A DNA stretch of 64,000 bases from an uncultured Campylobacter sp. GTDB taxonomy: Bacteria > Campylobacterota > Campylobacteria > Campylobacterales > Campylobacteraceae. Under the pieces are notes generated by a model. It was not told where the DNA came from and did no database searches. It was given only the letters and a program-made list of their open reading frames with translations. A program made the translations under genes and the position numbers. The stretch is taken from contig NZ_CAKZTI010000036.1 of NCBI RefSeq assembly GCF_937921625.1, forward strand, positions 121,088 to 185,087, given 5' to 3'. Each line of letters starts with the position of its first letter. Position 1 is the stretch's first letter. Below, piece by piece: positions 17,369 to 26,610 of the stretch.

Positions 17369-17908
17369 ATGAAATTAGGCGAGCTATACTCGGTGATCTG
17401 CATAATCTTTGCGACGAATTTCAGGGGCGTGATAGATGAGCAGAAGTTGCGCGGCTTGGGCAAAAACTGGATCATCGTAAATAAAAATATCGAGAACAAA
17501 AACGGCTACGAGCTTTGGCAAAAAGTGCAGGGCGAGGACTACGCGGCGCTAGAGCGCGATTTTGAGGCGCTAAAAGGGGCGTTTGAGATGGATTTTTTCA
17601 AGCTTATTAGCGAAAGCGAAGTGGAGCTGTTTTATGAAAAATGCCGCTTTAAAAAGCCTTTTACGGAGCTTAAAAGCGCTCACGCGGCCAATATGCTAGC
17701 ACTTCTTGCCATGATCTTTAAGCAAAACACGGACGCGAAATCGCATAAAATTTTGACGCTATATCTGGCGCAATTTATCATTCCGAGCTTTTCCGCGCTT
17801 GCTACGCACGTGCAGATAAACGCCAAAAGCAGCTACTACAAGGCGCTCGGGTGGTTTTTGGCGGATTTTTGCCGCGTGGTTAAAGAAACGCTAGGGCTTG
17901 GAATTTAG
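17369..17908 (+). CDS. all-helical protein, possibly TorD-like chaperone
   Basis: This is a 179-residue protein predicted to be almost wholly helical, with no signal or membrane segment. The pattern of a 'LYSVICIIF' first helix, FELD-like acidic turns, a central SAHAANMLALLAMIF and a late YKALGWFLADFCRVV helix is reminiscent of TorD/NarJ chaperones that mature molybdoenzymes. I do not see a decisive motif. It follows dinB by 19 bases with AAAGGAAAA before the ATG, so it is probably co-transcribed. A DMSO/TMAO-type reductase lies 37 kb away in this window. Confidence 0.6.
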   Translation: MKLGELYSVICIIFATNFRGVIDEQKLRGLGKNWIIVNKNIENKNGYELWQKVQGEDYAALERDFEALKGAFEMDFFKLISESEVELFYEKCRFKKPFTELKSAHAANMLALLAMIFKQNTDAKSHKILTLYLAQFIIPSFSALATHVQINAKSSYYKALGWFLADFCRVVKETLGLGI

Positions 17909-18508
17909 AATTTAGAACGCGCGCTCGGTATTTTTTTGCGTGTTCGACACGGAGAAGTGCTGCGTAGAGATAGAATTTAAAGCTTGCTTTCGAAATTCCT
18001 TGCGCTACGGCTTATACAGCTCCTGCGGGCGCGACAAGCTAAGCGAGGCGGGCGAATTTTATCTGCATTATCTTGCGCGGATGCAAAGTAGCTGCCTTGC
18101 TGTTTTTGTGCGTCGGTGCTTGTCGTATCGCGCGCGTCGTTTTGAATTCTGCGCGGCATTCGGCGCTTTGGTCGCGTTATGCGCATCATCCAGCCTTTGC
18201 CGTGTGCTGTCGGTATCGATACCGTGCGCGTCGCGTCTGCGCCGCGACGTTGCGTGCTTGGGTAATCCGTGCGTTGCTTTGTATGCCGCACAAGGCGCCG
18301 CCGCTTGAAATTTCATGTGAGGTGGCCCGCGCGTCGTTTGACGCTCTCGCTAGGATTCGTGTCTTACGTGTTTCGCGCGTGCGATCGAGCGTTCGAAAAC
18401 TGAGGTTTAGTGCCTGCGTATACGCCGCTCTGCGTCTTTTACCGAGCGTTCGCCACGCAGCGTCCGATGCGTGGCGTTAAATTTTAAAATTTAAAACAAA
18501 GGAAAAAT
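17909..18508. other. 600-base gene-free stretch
   Basis: A frame from 17940 to 18308 is open, but it lacks a ribosome site and its product is cysteine/arginine-rich without family features, so I do not call it. Composition is GC-rich and similar to the 13 kb gap (GCGCGTCGTT, GCGCGGCATTCGGCG). It ends in TTAAATTTTAAAATTTAAA just before lgt. Confidence 0.45.
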
Positions 18509-19327
18509 TTGAATTACTGGAACGAAATTTACGCTCACTTTGATCCCGTGGCATTCAGCGCGTTTGGTATAAACGTGCACTGGTACGGCATTATGTATGT
18601 TTTGGCGCTACTTACGGCGCTATTTATGGCAAAGTATTTTGTAAAAAAAGACGGCCTTGACTTCAGCGATAAGATGCTCGATCGCTACTTTATCTGGGTC
18701 GAAGTGGGCGTCATTTTGGGCGCGCGGCTTGGATACATCGCGATCTATTCGGGCGAGGCGGCGTGGTATTTCAGCCATCCGTGGCAAATTTTCAACCCCT
18801 TTCATAACGGCGAGTTCGTGGGCATTCGCGGTATGAGCTATCACGGCGCGGTCGTCGGATTTGTGATTGCGACGGTTTGGTTTTGCAAAAAATTTAAAAC
18901 CGATATGTGGGCGCTGCTCGATCTCGTGGCACTTAGCGTGCCGCTTGGGTATTTTTTCGGGCGCGTGGGAAATTTTTTAAATCAGGAGCTTTTCGGGCGC
19001 GAAACGACCGAGCCATGGGGGATCTTGGTGGGCGGTACATTGCGTCATCCAAGCCAGCTTTACGAGGCGGTTTTGGAAGGACTGGTAATTTTCGTGATTT
19101 TATTTTTCTATCGTAAATTTAAGAAATTTAACGGCGAGTTGATATGTCTGTATGCGATGCTATACACGGCGTTTAGATTTTTCGTGGAATTTTTTAGGCA
19201 GCCGGACGACGGGCTTGGGTTTATATTTTTAAATTTATCGATGGGGCAAATTTTATCTTTGGTGATGTTTTTGATAGCAGTTTTCTTAAAGCAGTCTTTG
19301 AAGAAAAAACTAATTTGCAGAAATTAA
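18509..19327 (+). CDS. lgt: prolipoprotein diacylglyceryl transferase
   Basis: Lgt adds diacylglycerol to the lipobox cysteine of prolipoproteins in the inner membrane. The 272-residue protein has seven membrane segments, the periplasmic YHGAVVGF motif and the family signature GRVGNFLNQELFGRET. It starts at a TTG (18509) with AAAGGA five bases upstream; no nearby ATG gives the conserved N-terminus. At least one clear client, the lipoprotein at 46 kb, is in this window. Confidence 0.95.
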   Translation: MNYWNEIYAHFDPVAFSAFGINVHWYGIMYVLALLTALFMAKYFVKKDGLDFSDKMLDRYFIWVEVGVILGARLGYIAIYSGEAAWYFSHPWQIFNPFHNGEFVGIRGMSYHGAVVGFVIATVWFCKKFKTDMWALLDLVALSVPLGYFFGRVGNFLNQELFGRETTEPWGILVGGTLRHPSQLYEAVLEGLVIFVILFFYRKFKKFNGELICLYAMLYTAFRFFVEFFRQPDDGLGFIFLNLSMGQILSLVMFLIAVFLKQSLKKKLICRN

Positions 19328-19350
19328 ATTAATCTAAAGTTAAAAAGTAA

Positions 19351-19356
19351 TATAAT
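19351..19356 (+). promoter_or_regulatory. putative -10 box of frdCAB
   Basis: TATAAT lies 66 bases before the frdC ATG, preceded by an A/T-rich TTAAAAAGTAA stretch. A strong ribosome site AAGGAG precedes frdC. Confidence 0.55.
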
Positions 19357-19421
19357 CTCTTTATAAAAATGTAAATTTTCGTTTAGCGGGGATTTATAAT
19401 CATCTTTTTTAAGGAGAACCT

Positions 19422-20105
19422 ATGCTAGGTCGCATTGAAGGCTTTACGGGCAGATCCATAGACGGCAAAAAAAGCCGCATTATGGCTTTGCAAGATGTGG
19501 CGCAAAGCATCAGCGGGCTGATTTTGGCCTGTTTTATGCTGTGTCATATGATATTTACCGGTACGATTCTGATCGGTAAGGGCGCGTTTGAGGGCGTCGT
19601 ACATTTCGCCGAACCAGGCGGAATTTATTTCGTCACAAACATCGTCGCTTTTGTAATTTTCGTGATTTTCGTGATTCACGCATTTTTGGCGATGAGAAAA
19701 TTTCCGGCTAACTACGCCGCTTACAGAGCGTTTAAAGCGCACAAAATGCGAATGAAGCATTGCGACACGACGCTTTGGTGGTTTCAGTTTTGGACGGGGT
19801 TTTTCCTATTCTTCTTTGCGGCGGCTCATATTTTAATGATCGTATTCGGTCCGAAAATTACTGCAGATCTTGCTATCGCTCGCTTCGGACAGCTTCATCT
19901 ATTTTATTTCGTTTTATTGATTTTCGTAGTAACTCACGCTAGCATCGGAATTTATAGGCTTTATATGAAATGGATCAGCATAGACGGCACGAAGGCGGAA
20001 ATTCAAAGAAAAAGAGCTCTCATCAAAAAGACGGTTTTTATCGTTTGGGGCGCATTTTTCTTGCTTTCGATAATCGCCGATTTCAAATGGTTAAGTTTAG
20101 AATAG
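19422..20105 (+). CDS. frdC: fumarate reductase dihaem cytochrome b subunit
   Basis: FrdC anchors the quinol:fumarate reductase in the inner membrane and passes electrons from menaquinol through two haems b. The 227-residue protein has five membrane segments, with candidate haem-ligand histidines in HMIFTG, VIHAFLAM, AAHILMIV and VTHASIG. The same arrangement is known from the Wolinella enzyme. It is the first gene of the C-A-B order typical of this phylum. Fumarate respiration would be a main anaerobic energy route. Confidence 0.95.
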   Translation: MLGRIEGFTGRSIDGKKSRIMALQDVAQSISGLILACFMLCHMIFTGTILIGKGAFEGVVHFAEPGGIYFVTNIVAFVIFVIFVIHAFLAMRKFPANYAAYRAFKAHKMRMKHCDTTLWWFQFWTGFFLFFFAAAHILMIVFGPKITADLAIARFGQLHLFYFVLLIFVVTHASIGIYRLYMKWISIDGTKAEIQRKRALIKKTVFIVWGAFFLLSIIADFKWLSLE

Positions 20106-20115
20106 GGAGCTTAGG

Positions 20116-22134
20116 ATGAATGTAATATATTGCGATTCTTTAGTTATTGGCGGCGGTTTGGCGGGATTAAGAGCTGCGATCGCTACCGGCGAGAAGGGGC
20201 TTAGCACCATAGTTTTGAGTCTAATCCCTGTTAAGCGCTCACACTCTGCAGCAGCTCAAGGCGGCATGCAGGCGTCTCTGGGAAATTCCAAAATGAGCGA
20301 GGGCGACAACGAGGACGTGCACTTTGCCGATACCGTAAAAGGAAGCGACTGGGGCTGTGATCAGGATGTCGCTAGGATGTTTGCGCAAACGGCGCCTAAG
20401 GCGATCCGCGAGCTTGCGGGCTGGGGCGTTCCTTGGACCAGGATTACTAGAGGCGAGCGAAGCGCTATTATCAACGCTCAAAAGACCACGATCACCGAAA
20501 AAGATGAGGTTCACGGACTTATCCACAGCCGCGACTTCGGCGGTACGAAAAAATGGCGAACCTGCTATACCGCCGATGCTACGGGACATACTATGCTTTT
20601 TGCCGTTGCAAATGAAGCGCTAAAGCATAATGTCGATATTCACGACCGCAAGGAAGCGATCGCGCTAATTCATGCAAATAACCGCTGCTACGGCGCAATC
20701 GTGCGTGATTTGGTTACCGGCGAAATTAGCGCATACGTATCAAAAGGTACGTTGATCGCTACCGGTGGCTACGGCAGAGTGTATAAGCACACTACAAATG
20801 CCGTCGTTTGCGAGGGTATAGGTGCTGCTATCGCGCTTGAGACGGGCGTCGCGCAACTTGGAAATATGGAAGCGGTGCAGTTTCACCCGACCCCTATCGT
20901 TCCGAGCGGAATTTTGCTTACCGAGGGTTGCCGCGGCGACGGCGGAATTTTACGCGATGTGGACGGCTACCGCTTTATGCCGGATTATGAGCCGGAGAAA
21001 AAGGAGCTTGCTAGCCGCGACGTCGTAAGCCGTCGCATAATGGAGCATATAAGAAAAGGCAAGGGCGTCAAAAGCCCTTACGGCGAGCACGTTTGGCTTG
21101 ATATCTCGATCCTCGGACGCGAGCATATCGAGAAAAATTTACGCGACGTGCAAGAAATTTGCGAGATTTTCAACGGCATCGATCCTGCCGACACCGAGGT
21201 AATAACCGACGAGCAGGGCAGGAAGCGCGGCAAGGGCTGGGCTCCGATCCTTCCTATGCAGCATTACTCGATGGGTGGCATCAAAACAAAAGCTACGGGC
21301 GAGAGTCCAACGCTAGCTGGACTTTTCAGCGCCGGCGAGGCTGCGTGCTGGGATATGCACGGCTTTAATCGCTTGGGCGGAAATTCCGTTGCCGAAACCG
21401 TCGTCGCAGGAATGATCGTGGGCGAGTATTTTGCGGAGTATTGCCAAGGACACGATGTCGATATCAATACGCACGATATACAAAAATTCGTAGATAAAGA
21501 GAAAAACTACATGAAAAGCCTGCTTGAAAAAGAGGGTAAATTTAACGTATTCGAGATCAAAAACAAGATGAAAGACGTTATGTGGGAGCACTGCGCAATC
21601 TTCCGCACCGGCGAGGGATTAGCCAAAGCCGTAAAAGAGCTCGAGGAGCTTTACAAGCAGTCTTTGGACGTCAAAGTAAGCAATAAAGAGCTTTTCGGAA
21701 ATCCGGAGCTTGAGGAGGCTTACCGCGTACCGAAGATGTTAAAGCTCGCGCTTTGTATCGCCAAGGGTGCGCTTGATCGCACCGAAAGCCGCGGCGCACA
21801 CTTCCGCGAGGACTATCCGAAACGCGACGATCTAAACTGGCTAAAACGAACGCTTGCAAACTGGAAAGAGGGCGATACTATGCCTACTCTAAGCTACGAG
21901 CCGCTTGATATTATGAAGATGGAGATGCCGCCTGCATTCCGCGGATACGGCGCCAAAGGCAATATCATCGAGCATCCGGACAGCGCCGTGCGCCAAAAAG
22001 AGGTCGATGAAATTCGCGAGAAAATGCAAGCCGAGGGCAAAGGCAGATATGAAATTCAAGAGGCATTGATGCATTATGAATTGCAGCCAAAATACAAAGC
22101 ACCTAACGAAAGAGCAGGTATAGGATATGAGTAG
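20116..22134 (+). CDS. frdA: fumarate reductase flavoprotein subunit
   Basis: FrdA is the 672-residue catalytic subunit. The FAD-binding GGGLAGLRAA is at the N-terminus. HSAAAQGGMQAS contains the histidine that carries FAD covalently. Active-site elements include HPTPIVPSG, EGCRGDGGILR and the substrate-binding MQHYSMGGI, and FNRLGGNSVAETVV closes the FAD domain. It overlaps frdB by eight bases. Length matches the Campylobacter/Wolinella enzyme. Confidence 0.97.
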   Translation: MNVIYCDSLVIGGGLAGLRAAIATGEKGLSTIVLSLIPVKRSHSAAAQGGMQASLGNSKMSEGDNEDVHFADTVKGSDWGCDQDVARMFAQTAPKAIRELAGWGVPWTRITRGERSAIINAQKTTITEKDEVHGLIHSRDFGGTKKWRTCYTADATGHTMLFAVANEALKHNVDIHDRKEAIALIHANNRCYGAIVRDLVTGEISAYVSKGTLIATGGYGRVYKHTTNAVVCEGIGAAIALETGVAQLGNMEAVQFHPTPIVPSGILLTEGCRGDGGILRDVDGYRFMPDYEPEKKELASRDVVSRRIMEHIRKGKGVKSPYGEHVWLDISILGREHIEKNLRDVQEICEIFNGIDPADTEVITDEQGRKRGKGWAPILPMQHYSMGGIKTKATGESPTLAGLFSAGEAACWDMHGFNRLGGNSVAETVVAGMIVGEYFAEYCQGHDVDINTHDIQKFVDKEKNYMKSLLEKEGKFNVFEIKNKMKDVMWEHCAIFRTGEGLAKAVKELEELYKQSLDVKVSNKELFGNPELEEAYRVPKMLKLALCIAKGALDRTESRGAHFREDYPKRDDLNWLKRTLANWKEGDTMPTLSYEPLDIMKMEMPPAFRGYGAKGNIIEHPDSAVRQKEVDEIREKMQAEGKGRYEIQEALMHYELQPKYKAPNERAGIGYE

Positions 22135-22864
22135 AAAAATAACAATAAAGGCATTTAAGTATAATCCGCTAAGCAAAATTTCAAAGCCGCACTTCGCTAC
22201 TTACGAGATCGAAGAGACCGACGGAATGACGCTGTTTATTGCGCTTAACGTGATTCGTGAGAGATTTGATCCCGAGCTAAGCTTCGACTTCGTTTGTCGC
22301 GCGGGTATCTGCGGTAGCTGCGGTATGCTCGTAAACGGCAAGCCGCAGCTTGCGTGCCGCACGCTTACTAAGGATTATCCGGACGGCGTGATCGAGCTTA
22401 TGCCGCTTCCATTTTTTAAGTTGCTAAAAGACCTCAGCGTTGATACGGGCAACTGGATGAACGCGATGAGCAAACGCGTAGAGAGTTGGATCCACACCGA
22501 TCACGAAACCGACATCTCAAAGCTTGAGGAGAAGGTCGAGCCGGAGGTCGCGCAGGAGGTTTTCGAGCTGGATCGCTGCATCGAGTGCGGTATCTGTGTA
22601 GCTGCATGTGGCGTAGCGATAATGCGAAAAGACTACATCGGCGCCGTCGGCATCAACCGCGTGGCACGTTTTCAGATCGATGCGTTGGATAAACGCAGCG
22701 ACGCGGATTTTTACGAGCTAATCGGCGATGATGACGGAGTATTCGGCTGTATGACGCTGCTAGGCTGCGAAGACCACTGCCCTAAGCATCTTCCGCTTCA
22801 AAGCAAAATCGCCTATGTCCGCCGTAAGCTTGCCGCTCAGGGCAAATGCGGCTGCGGCAAATAA
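22127..22864 (+). CDS. frdB: fumarate reductase iron-sulfur subunit
   Basis: FrdB wires FrdC to FrdA with three clusters. The [2Fe-2S] ligands lie in CRAGICGSCGM plus ACRTL. The [4Fe-4S] and [3Fe-4S] ligands lie in CIECGICVAACG and in CMTLLGCEDHCPKHLP. It is 245 residues long, as is usual. The C-terminus carries an extra GKCGCGK tail. A strong terminator follows at once. Confidence 0.97.
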   Translation: MSRKITIKAFKYNPLSKISKPHFATYEIEETDGMTLFIALNVIRERFDPELSFDFVCRAGICGSCGMLVNGKPQLACRTLTKDYPDGVIELMPLPFFKLLKDLSVDTGNWMNAMSKRVESWIHTDHETDISKLEEKVEPEVAQEVFELDRCIECGICVAACGVAIMRKDYIGAVGINRVARFQIDALDKRSDADFYELIGDDDGVFGCMTLLGCEDHCPKHLPLQSKIAYVRRKLAAQGKCGCGK

Positions 22865-22894
22865 AATTTAAGCGGGATCTTCCCGCTTAAATTT
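22864..22894 (+). terminator. terminator of frdCAB
   Basis: AAATTTAAGCGGGA at 22864-22877 pairs perfectly with TCCCGCTTAAATTT at 22881-22894 around a 3-base loop, followed by ATTTCTTTAT. The stem begins at the last base of the frdB stop codon. Confidence 0.85.
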
Positions 22895-23041
22895 ATTTCT
22901 TTATCTCACTAAATTTTACTCAACAAATAAATTTCAAAAATGCTTGAGTCTGGCAAGCAAGGTAGCCTTAAATTTAATACTATCCCAAGCGATAAAGAAG
23001 TAAAATACGAAATCGCTTAAGATCGCTAGCGAGGGATAAGG

Positions 23042-23908
23042 ATGAACGAAGCAAGACTCGAAGAGCTAAAGAAAATTCTAAATGAACGACATCAAAATTT
23101 AGAGCAAGGCTCGCAAGAATATTTTAATGCTCAAAATTTTGATGCCTTAAATTTTGATACTTCAAAATCCGATACCTCAAATTTAAACATAGAAGGAAAT
23201 CTAAAATTTCAAAATTCAAATTCCGATGATGCCGCTCCTAATAAAAATTCTAAAACCGGGGCTAGGGATTACGACAAAGATCCGATTGTTATAAAAAATT
23301 ACAACATTATGCACTTGCTGTTTTATATCATCATAGCAATCATTATTCCGTCTATTTTCATAAAAATTTTGTATAACAAAGGTTTGATAGATTTATATTA
23401 TGGCGGTAGAACATATTTGCTATATAATCAAAATTCAACTTTTATTTTAAGTGTTTTATTTTTGTGCCTGTTCGCCTTGTATTGCTATTTTGCAAAAGAA
23501 AATGATATTATTATCAACAATTCGCACATAACATATTTTAAAAACATATCAAGCGGGTTGGAAATTTTTAAAATAAACAATGATAGCTTTATCAAGAAAA
23601 ACTATAAATTGAAAATAAATGTTTTATGTTTTATTTTGTGTTTGATTTCCTTATTGTCAGGTTTTGGCTATCAAGAAATTATTTTTGTCGCTTCTATACT
23701 TGTCGTTAGATTTTTGCCAATATTCCTATTTTCGATGCTCTACAATAAAAAATTTGAATTTTATAATCCAGGATATTTATGCATTAAAACAAGAACCGGA
23801 AAACAAATAATTCCTTTGGTTTCAAAAAAAGATACAAAAGAGGTAAGAGAATATTTTTTAAATAAGCTTAATATCGATATTATCGATAAAGTAAATTATT
23901 TTATGTAG
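23042..23908 (+). CDS. unknown membrane protein, AT-rich
   Basis: This is a 288-residue protein with no family I recognise. Residues 1-85 are hydrophilic with short repeats of N-F-D-A/T-S (NFDALNFDTSKSDTSNLN), again written with AAATTTTGAT words. Four or more membrane segments follow (about 97-117, 133-152, 192-225). The C-terminus is cytoplasmic-looking (EVREYFLNKLNIDIID). Codons are very AT-rich compared with frdB, which suggests acquisition. The C-terminal motif reappears in the broken frame just downstream. Confidence 0.6.
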   Translation: MNEARLEELKKILNERHQNLEQGSQEYFNAQNFDALNFDTSKSDTSNLNIEGNLKFQNSNSDDAAPNKNSKTGARDYDKDPIVIKNYNIMHLLFYIIIAIIIPSIFIKILYNKGLIDLYYGGRTYLLYNQNSTFILSVLFLCLFALYCYFAKENDIIINNSHITYFKNISSGLEIFKINNDSFIKKNYKLKINVLCFILCLISLLSGFGYQEIIFVASILVVRFLPIFLFSMLYNKKFEFYNPGYLCIKTRTGKQIIPLVSKKDTKEVREYFLNKLNIDIIDKVNYFM

Positions 23909-23925
23909 TCAAATCCCCCCAATAA

Positions 23926-24344
23926 AAAAAGAGATATAAACGAGCAGAAAAAGCATTGATAAAGGGCGCACCTATTACAGGTAGTCTTAAATCGTTACAA
24001 GAATATTTTTCTGATTTGCCAAAAATGTCAGAATTTTTTATCGTATTGGCTCGTTAGGTTTTTTCTTTGTATTTTTGCTTTGCATGTATGTGGCGAATAT
24101 ATTTATAAAATTCGTCGTGTATTTTTGCATAAATAAAGGCATAAAAGGATTTAAAATTTTTCCATTTATAAAAGTAGATGAGCCGTGGCATGGCGGATAT
24201 TTATATTATTCCGTTGTCGTATCGGCACACTACTATTTGATTTATTTGTATAGCAGTGAAATTTACGACGAAGTTAGAGAGTATTTTCTACAGAAAAATA
24301 TAAATATAGACTATATTAAAAAGGACTATACGGTTTTTATCTAG
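23926..24344 (+). pseudogene. frameshifted remnant related to the preceding membrane protein
   Basis: A frame from 23926 reads ...EKALIKGAPITGSLKSLQEY...FFIV and stops at 24054-24056. From about 24040 a second frame takes over without loss of sense, as membrane segment GFFFVFLLCMYVANIFIKF, and ends in DEVREYFLQKNINIDYIK at 24344. That end matches the EVREYFLNKLNIDIIDK terminus of the gene before it. No good start is seen. I read it as one decayed paralogue with a frameshift near 24040. Confidence 0.6.
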
Positions 24345-24528
24345 GAATATATGCGAAGCGGGCGGCAAATTTAAAACTAAAATTTCAATATTTTTGGTAA
24401 GTCGCCACTAAATTTTATGTGCGAAAACGCCCGTTTATATTCGGCTAAGCTCACACTCGGTAGTATTTGTCATTTTATTTGCGGAGATTGCTTCGAAAGA
24501 GATAAAATCCAAGCTCATCATAGCGTGC

Positions 24529-25929
24529 TTGGTTGTTACGGCAGGCGTATTTTTCTTGATCGCAGGCGGTGCGTTTATGGACAGATCCAAAACTCAGCCC
24601 GCGCAAAATTCCACGGCAAGCCGCATCGCGACCTCCGGCAATTCCTCCAATCGGCCGCTAACGGACGAGGATCGCGCCGCAATAGCAAGGTACCGGTACG
24701 AAAGGCTGGGCGCCGAGTTAAATTTAGACGAGCGCGTAGTGCAGGGCGATGAGCGAATGGAATATTTCCGTAAGCTTTTGCGCTCCAAGAACACTGCGCG
24801 TATTTTAGCATTTATGCGAGAGCAGCGCATCACTGCGGGCGATCCGCTACATTTTGGCATAACGGCGATAATGTATTCTAGCTTTTACAACGATGCAAAC
24901 ACCACCGAGGAGCTGATCTATCACGGAGCGGATATCAACCGCACGGACGATTTTTCTCATTCGGCGCTGAGCTATGCTATCGAAAATAACTCTACCGCCG
25001 CCGTGGAAGTTCTACTCAAGCACGGAGCTAGCTTTTCTAGCGTTAAATATGTTCGTCCGTGGCTTACATACCCTGGATATAGTGACTCCTATTTGGTTGT
25101 TACTAGCGACGCACAGGTAAAGACATATTCCATAACGCCTAAAAGTGAAGGTACTAATGCGGTATCCGATCCACTCTATTACGCCGTAGCAGGCGGATTT
25201 TTGCAGATGACGGAGCTTATGCTTAGCAGCGGCGTAAGACCTGAGATTACCGCTTGGACGGACGATAATTGTATCGCTTTTACACTCAAACACCGCAAAG
25301 ATGAGCGGCAGCCGAACTGCTCCATCTATCAGATGCTGCCGCAACGATATGACGCAAGTATGCTAAATTTGCTGCTTAAATACGATTTGGCAGGACTTCC
25401 GGACGATGAGCGTATTCAAAAAAAATACGATGACTGCCGTAAGGATTTGGATACGTTGAAGGAGTATAAGAAAATATATCTAAAGCATATGGATGATTAT
25501 TGTTACGATGAGATTATTTTAGATTTGACTTTATTAAACAGCTCTAGGTATGAGCTGCTTAGATATATGATGACGGAGCGCTCAAAGTATTCGGAAAATG
25601 ATGTAATCAAGCTTAACAAAGGTTCGCTGCCCGATCTTAATAGATGCGGCTCGGTAACGCCCAATGTGGCGCTGCTTGGTATCTACGATACGCTTATAAA
25701 GCACTATTCTGCGCTCTGCGGCAATGAGCCTAATGGTGCAAGCGGCTTTGATTTGGATAAATTTTTTAGATATTTACACTTAGAAAAATTGGAATATTAT
25801 CTTAAAATAGAGTATGAGGGCAAGGTGATAAGAGTGGAGGAGTACGATAAAATTTTAAGGCGCGATGCGTCTAAGCAACTAGAGCAAGCGGGATCCAAGG
25901 CTGCAGATACCGCGTCCGCCAATGAGTAA
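24529..25929 (+). CDS. membrane-anchored ankyrin-repeat protein
   Basis: An N-terminal hydrophobic segment (VVTAGVFFLIAGGAF) anchors or exports the protein. Ankyrin-type repeats are clear around residues 100-170 (GITAIMYSSFYNDANTTEELIYHGADINRTDD and SALSYAIENNSTAAVEVLLKHGASF). Weaker units follow at about 210-245. The rest is helical. The start is uncertain. The frame is open upstream, and the most natural start would precede KSKLIIACLVVTAG, but that codon is ATA (24502-24504, with AAAGAG before it). The TTG at 24529 lies inside the hydrophobic stretch. The partner or target is unknown. Confidence 0.72.
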   Translation: MVVTAGVFFLIAGGAFMDRSKTQPAQNSTASRIATSGNSSNRPLTDEDRAAIARYRYERLGAELNLDERVVQGDERMEYFRKLLRSKNTARILAFMREQRITAGDPLHFGITAIMYSSFYNDANTTEELIYHGADINRTDDFSHSALSYAIENNSTAAVEVLLKHGASFSSVKYVRPWLTYPGYSDSYLVVTSDAQVKTYSITPKSEGTNAVSDPLYYAVAGGFLQMTELMLSSGVRPEITAWTDDNCIAFTLKHRKDERQPNCSIYQMLPQRYDASMLNLLLKYDLAGLPDDERIQKKYDDCRKDLDTLKEYKKIYLKHMDDYCYDEIILDLTLLNSSRYELLRYMMTERSKYSENDVIKLNKGSLPDLNRCGSVTPNVALLGIYDTLIKHYSALCGNEPNGASGFDLDKFFRYLHLEKLEYYLKIEYEGKVIRVEEYDKILRRDASKQLEQAGSKAADTASANE

Positions 25930-26199
25930 ATTCTATAAAATTTACAGACGCGATTATCGGCTTCGCGGTTGCTATGTATCTTGCAAAACTCTATAAATTA
26001 CGCCGATTTAAAATTTGCGTCGTTTTGCTTTGTAAAACGCATGGAATTTTGTCGCCATGACGCAAGCGGTTTGCAAAATTCCGGCATGTATGTAAATTTT
26101 AAAAATTCCGAGAGTTGCGGCGCGTTAAATTATATAAATTTAGGCGTTAAAATTCTACTGATATAGACACCTGCGAAATTCGCCGCTTAAAATTTCGCG

Positions 26200-26610
26200 C
26201 TACAAATTCTTAAATTCCATCTCCAGCTGCTTGCGCCAGTCTTGCAGCGAGCGCTCTGCGTCCGCGGCGTATTTTTCGATAAGCGAGTCCGTTTTACTTA
26301 GAAACTCAAATAGCTTGCCTTCCCACACGGCGGGGTTTAGGTTACTTTGATGCATCGTTTTGATATAAACTAACTCCTTGCTAAGAGCCTCAAGCTCGTC
26401 TAGATAGCTCTCGCGAGCGTTTTCGTCGTGCAGTTCAAGCCGCTTTAAATCTCGCAGTTTGCCCTCTAAAATATCGCAAAATTTCATATATCTTTGCGAG
26501 CTAAGCTCGGGGTCTGCGGCGTCTGCACGCGCGGAAGCCTTTTGGACCTGAAAATACACGAGCGCGCCCACCGCAAGGGCGACTGCGAACATCAAAGCGA
26601 AATTAGCCAT
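26200..26610 (-). CDS. small membrane-anchored coiled-coil protein, unknown
   Basis: This is a 136-residue protein with one N-terminal membrane segment (FALMFAVALAVGALVYF), then a charged helical domain rich in Glu/Leu/Lys that may form a coiled coil. I do not recognise the family. It overlaps the upstream rarD gene by eight bases on the same strand, so the two are co-transcribed. Confidence 0.65.
   Translation of the reverse strand: MANFALMFAVALAVGALVYFQVQKASARADAADPELSSQRYMKFCDILEGKLRDLKRLELHDENARESYLDELEALSKELVYIKTMHQSNLNPAVWEGKLFEFLSKTDSLIEKYAADAERSLQDWRKQLEMEFKNL

Noticed and set aside
17940..18480. Two open frames (17940-18308, 18073-18480)
   Set aside because: No ribosome site, Cys/Arg/Ala-rich products typical of chance frames in GC-rich DNA, and no recognisable domain.
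22941..23021. 26-codon frame MLESGKQG...VKYEIA
   Set aside because: No ribosome site and too short to assign; noted only as a possible scrap of the accessory patch.
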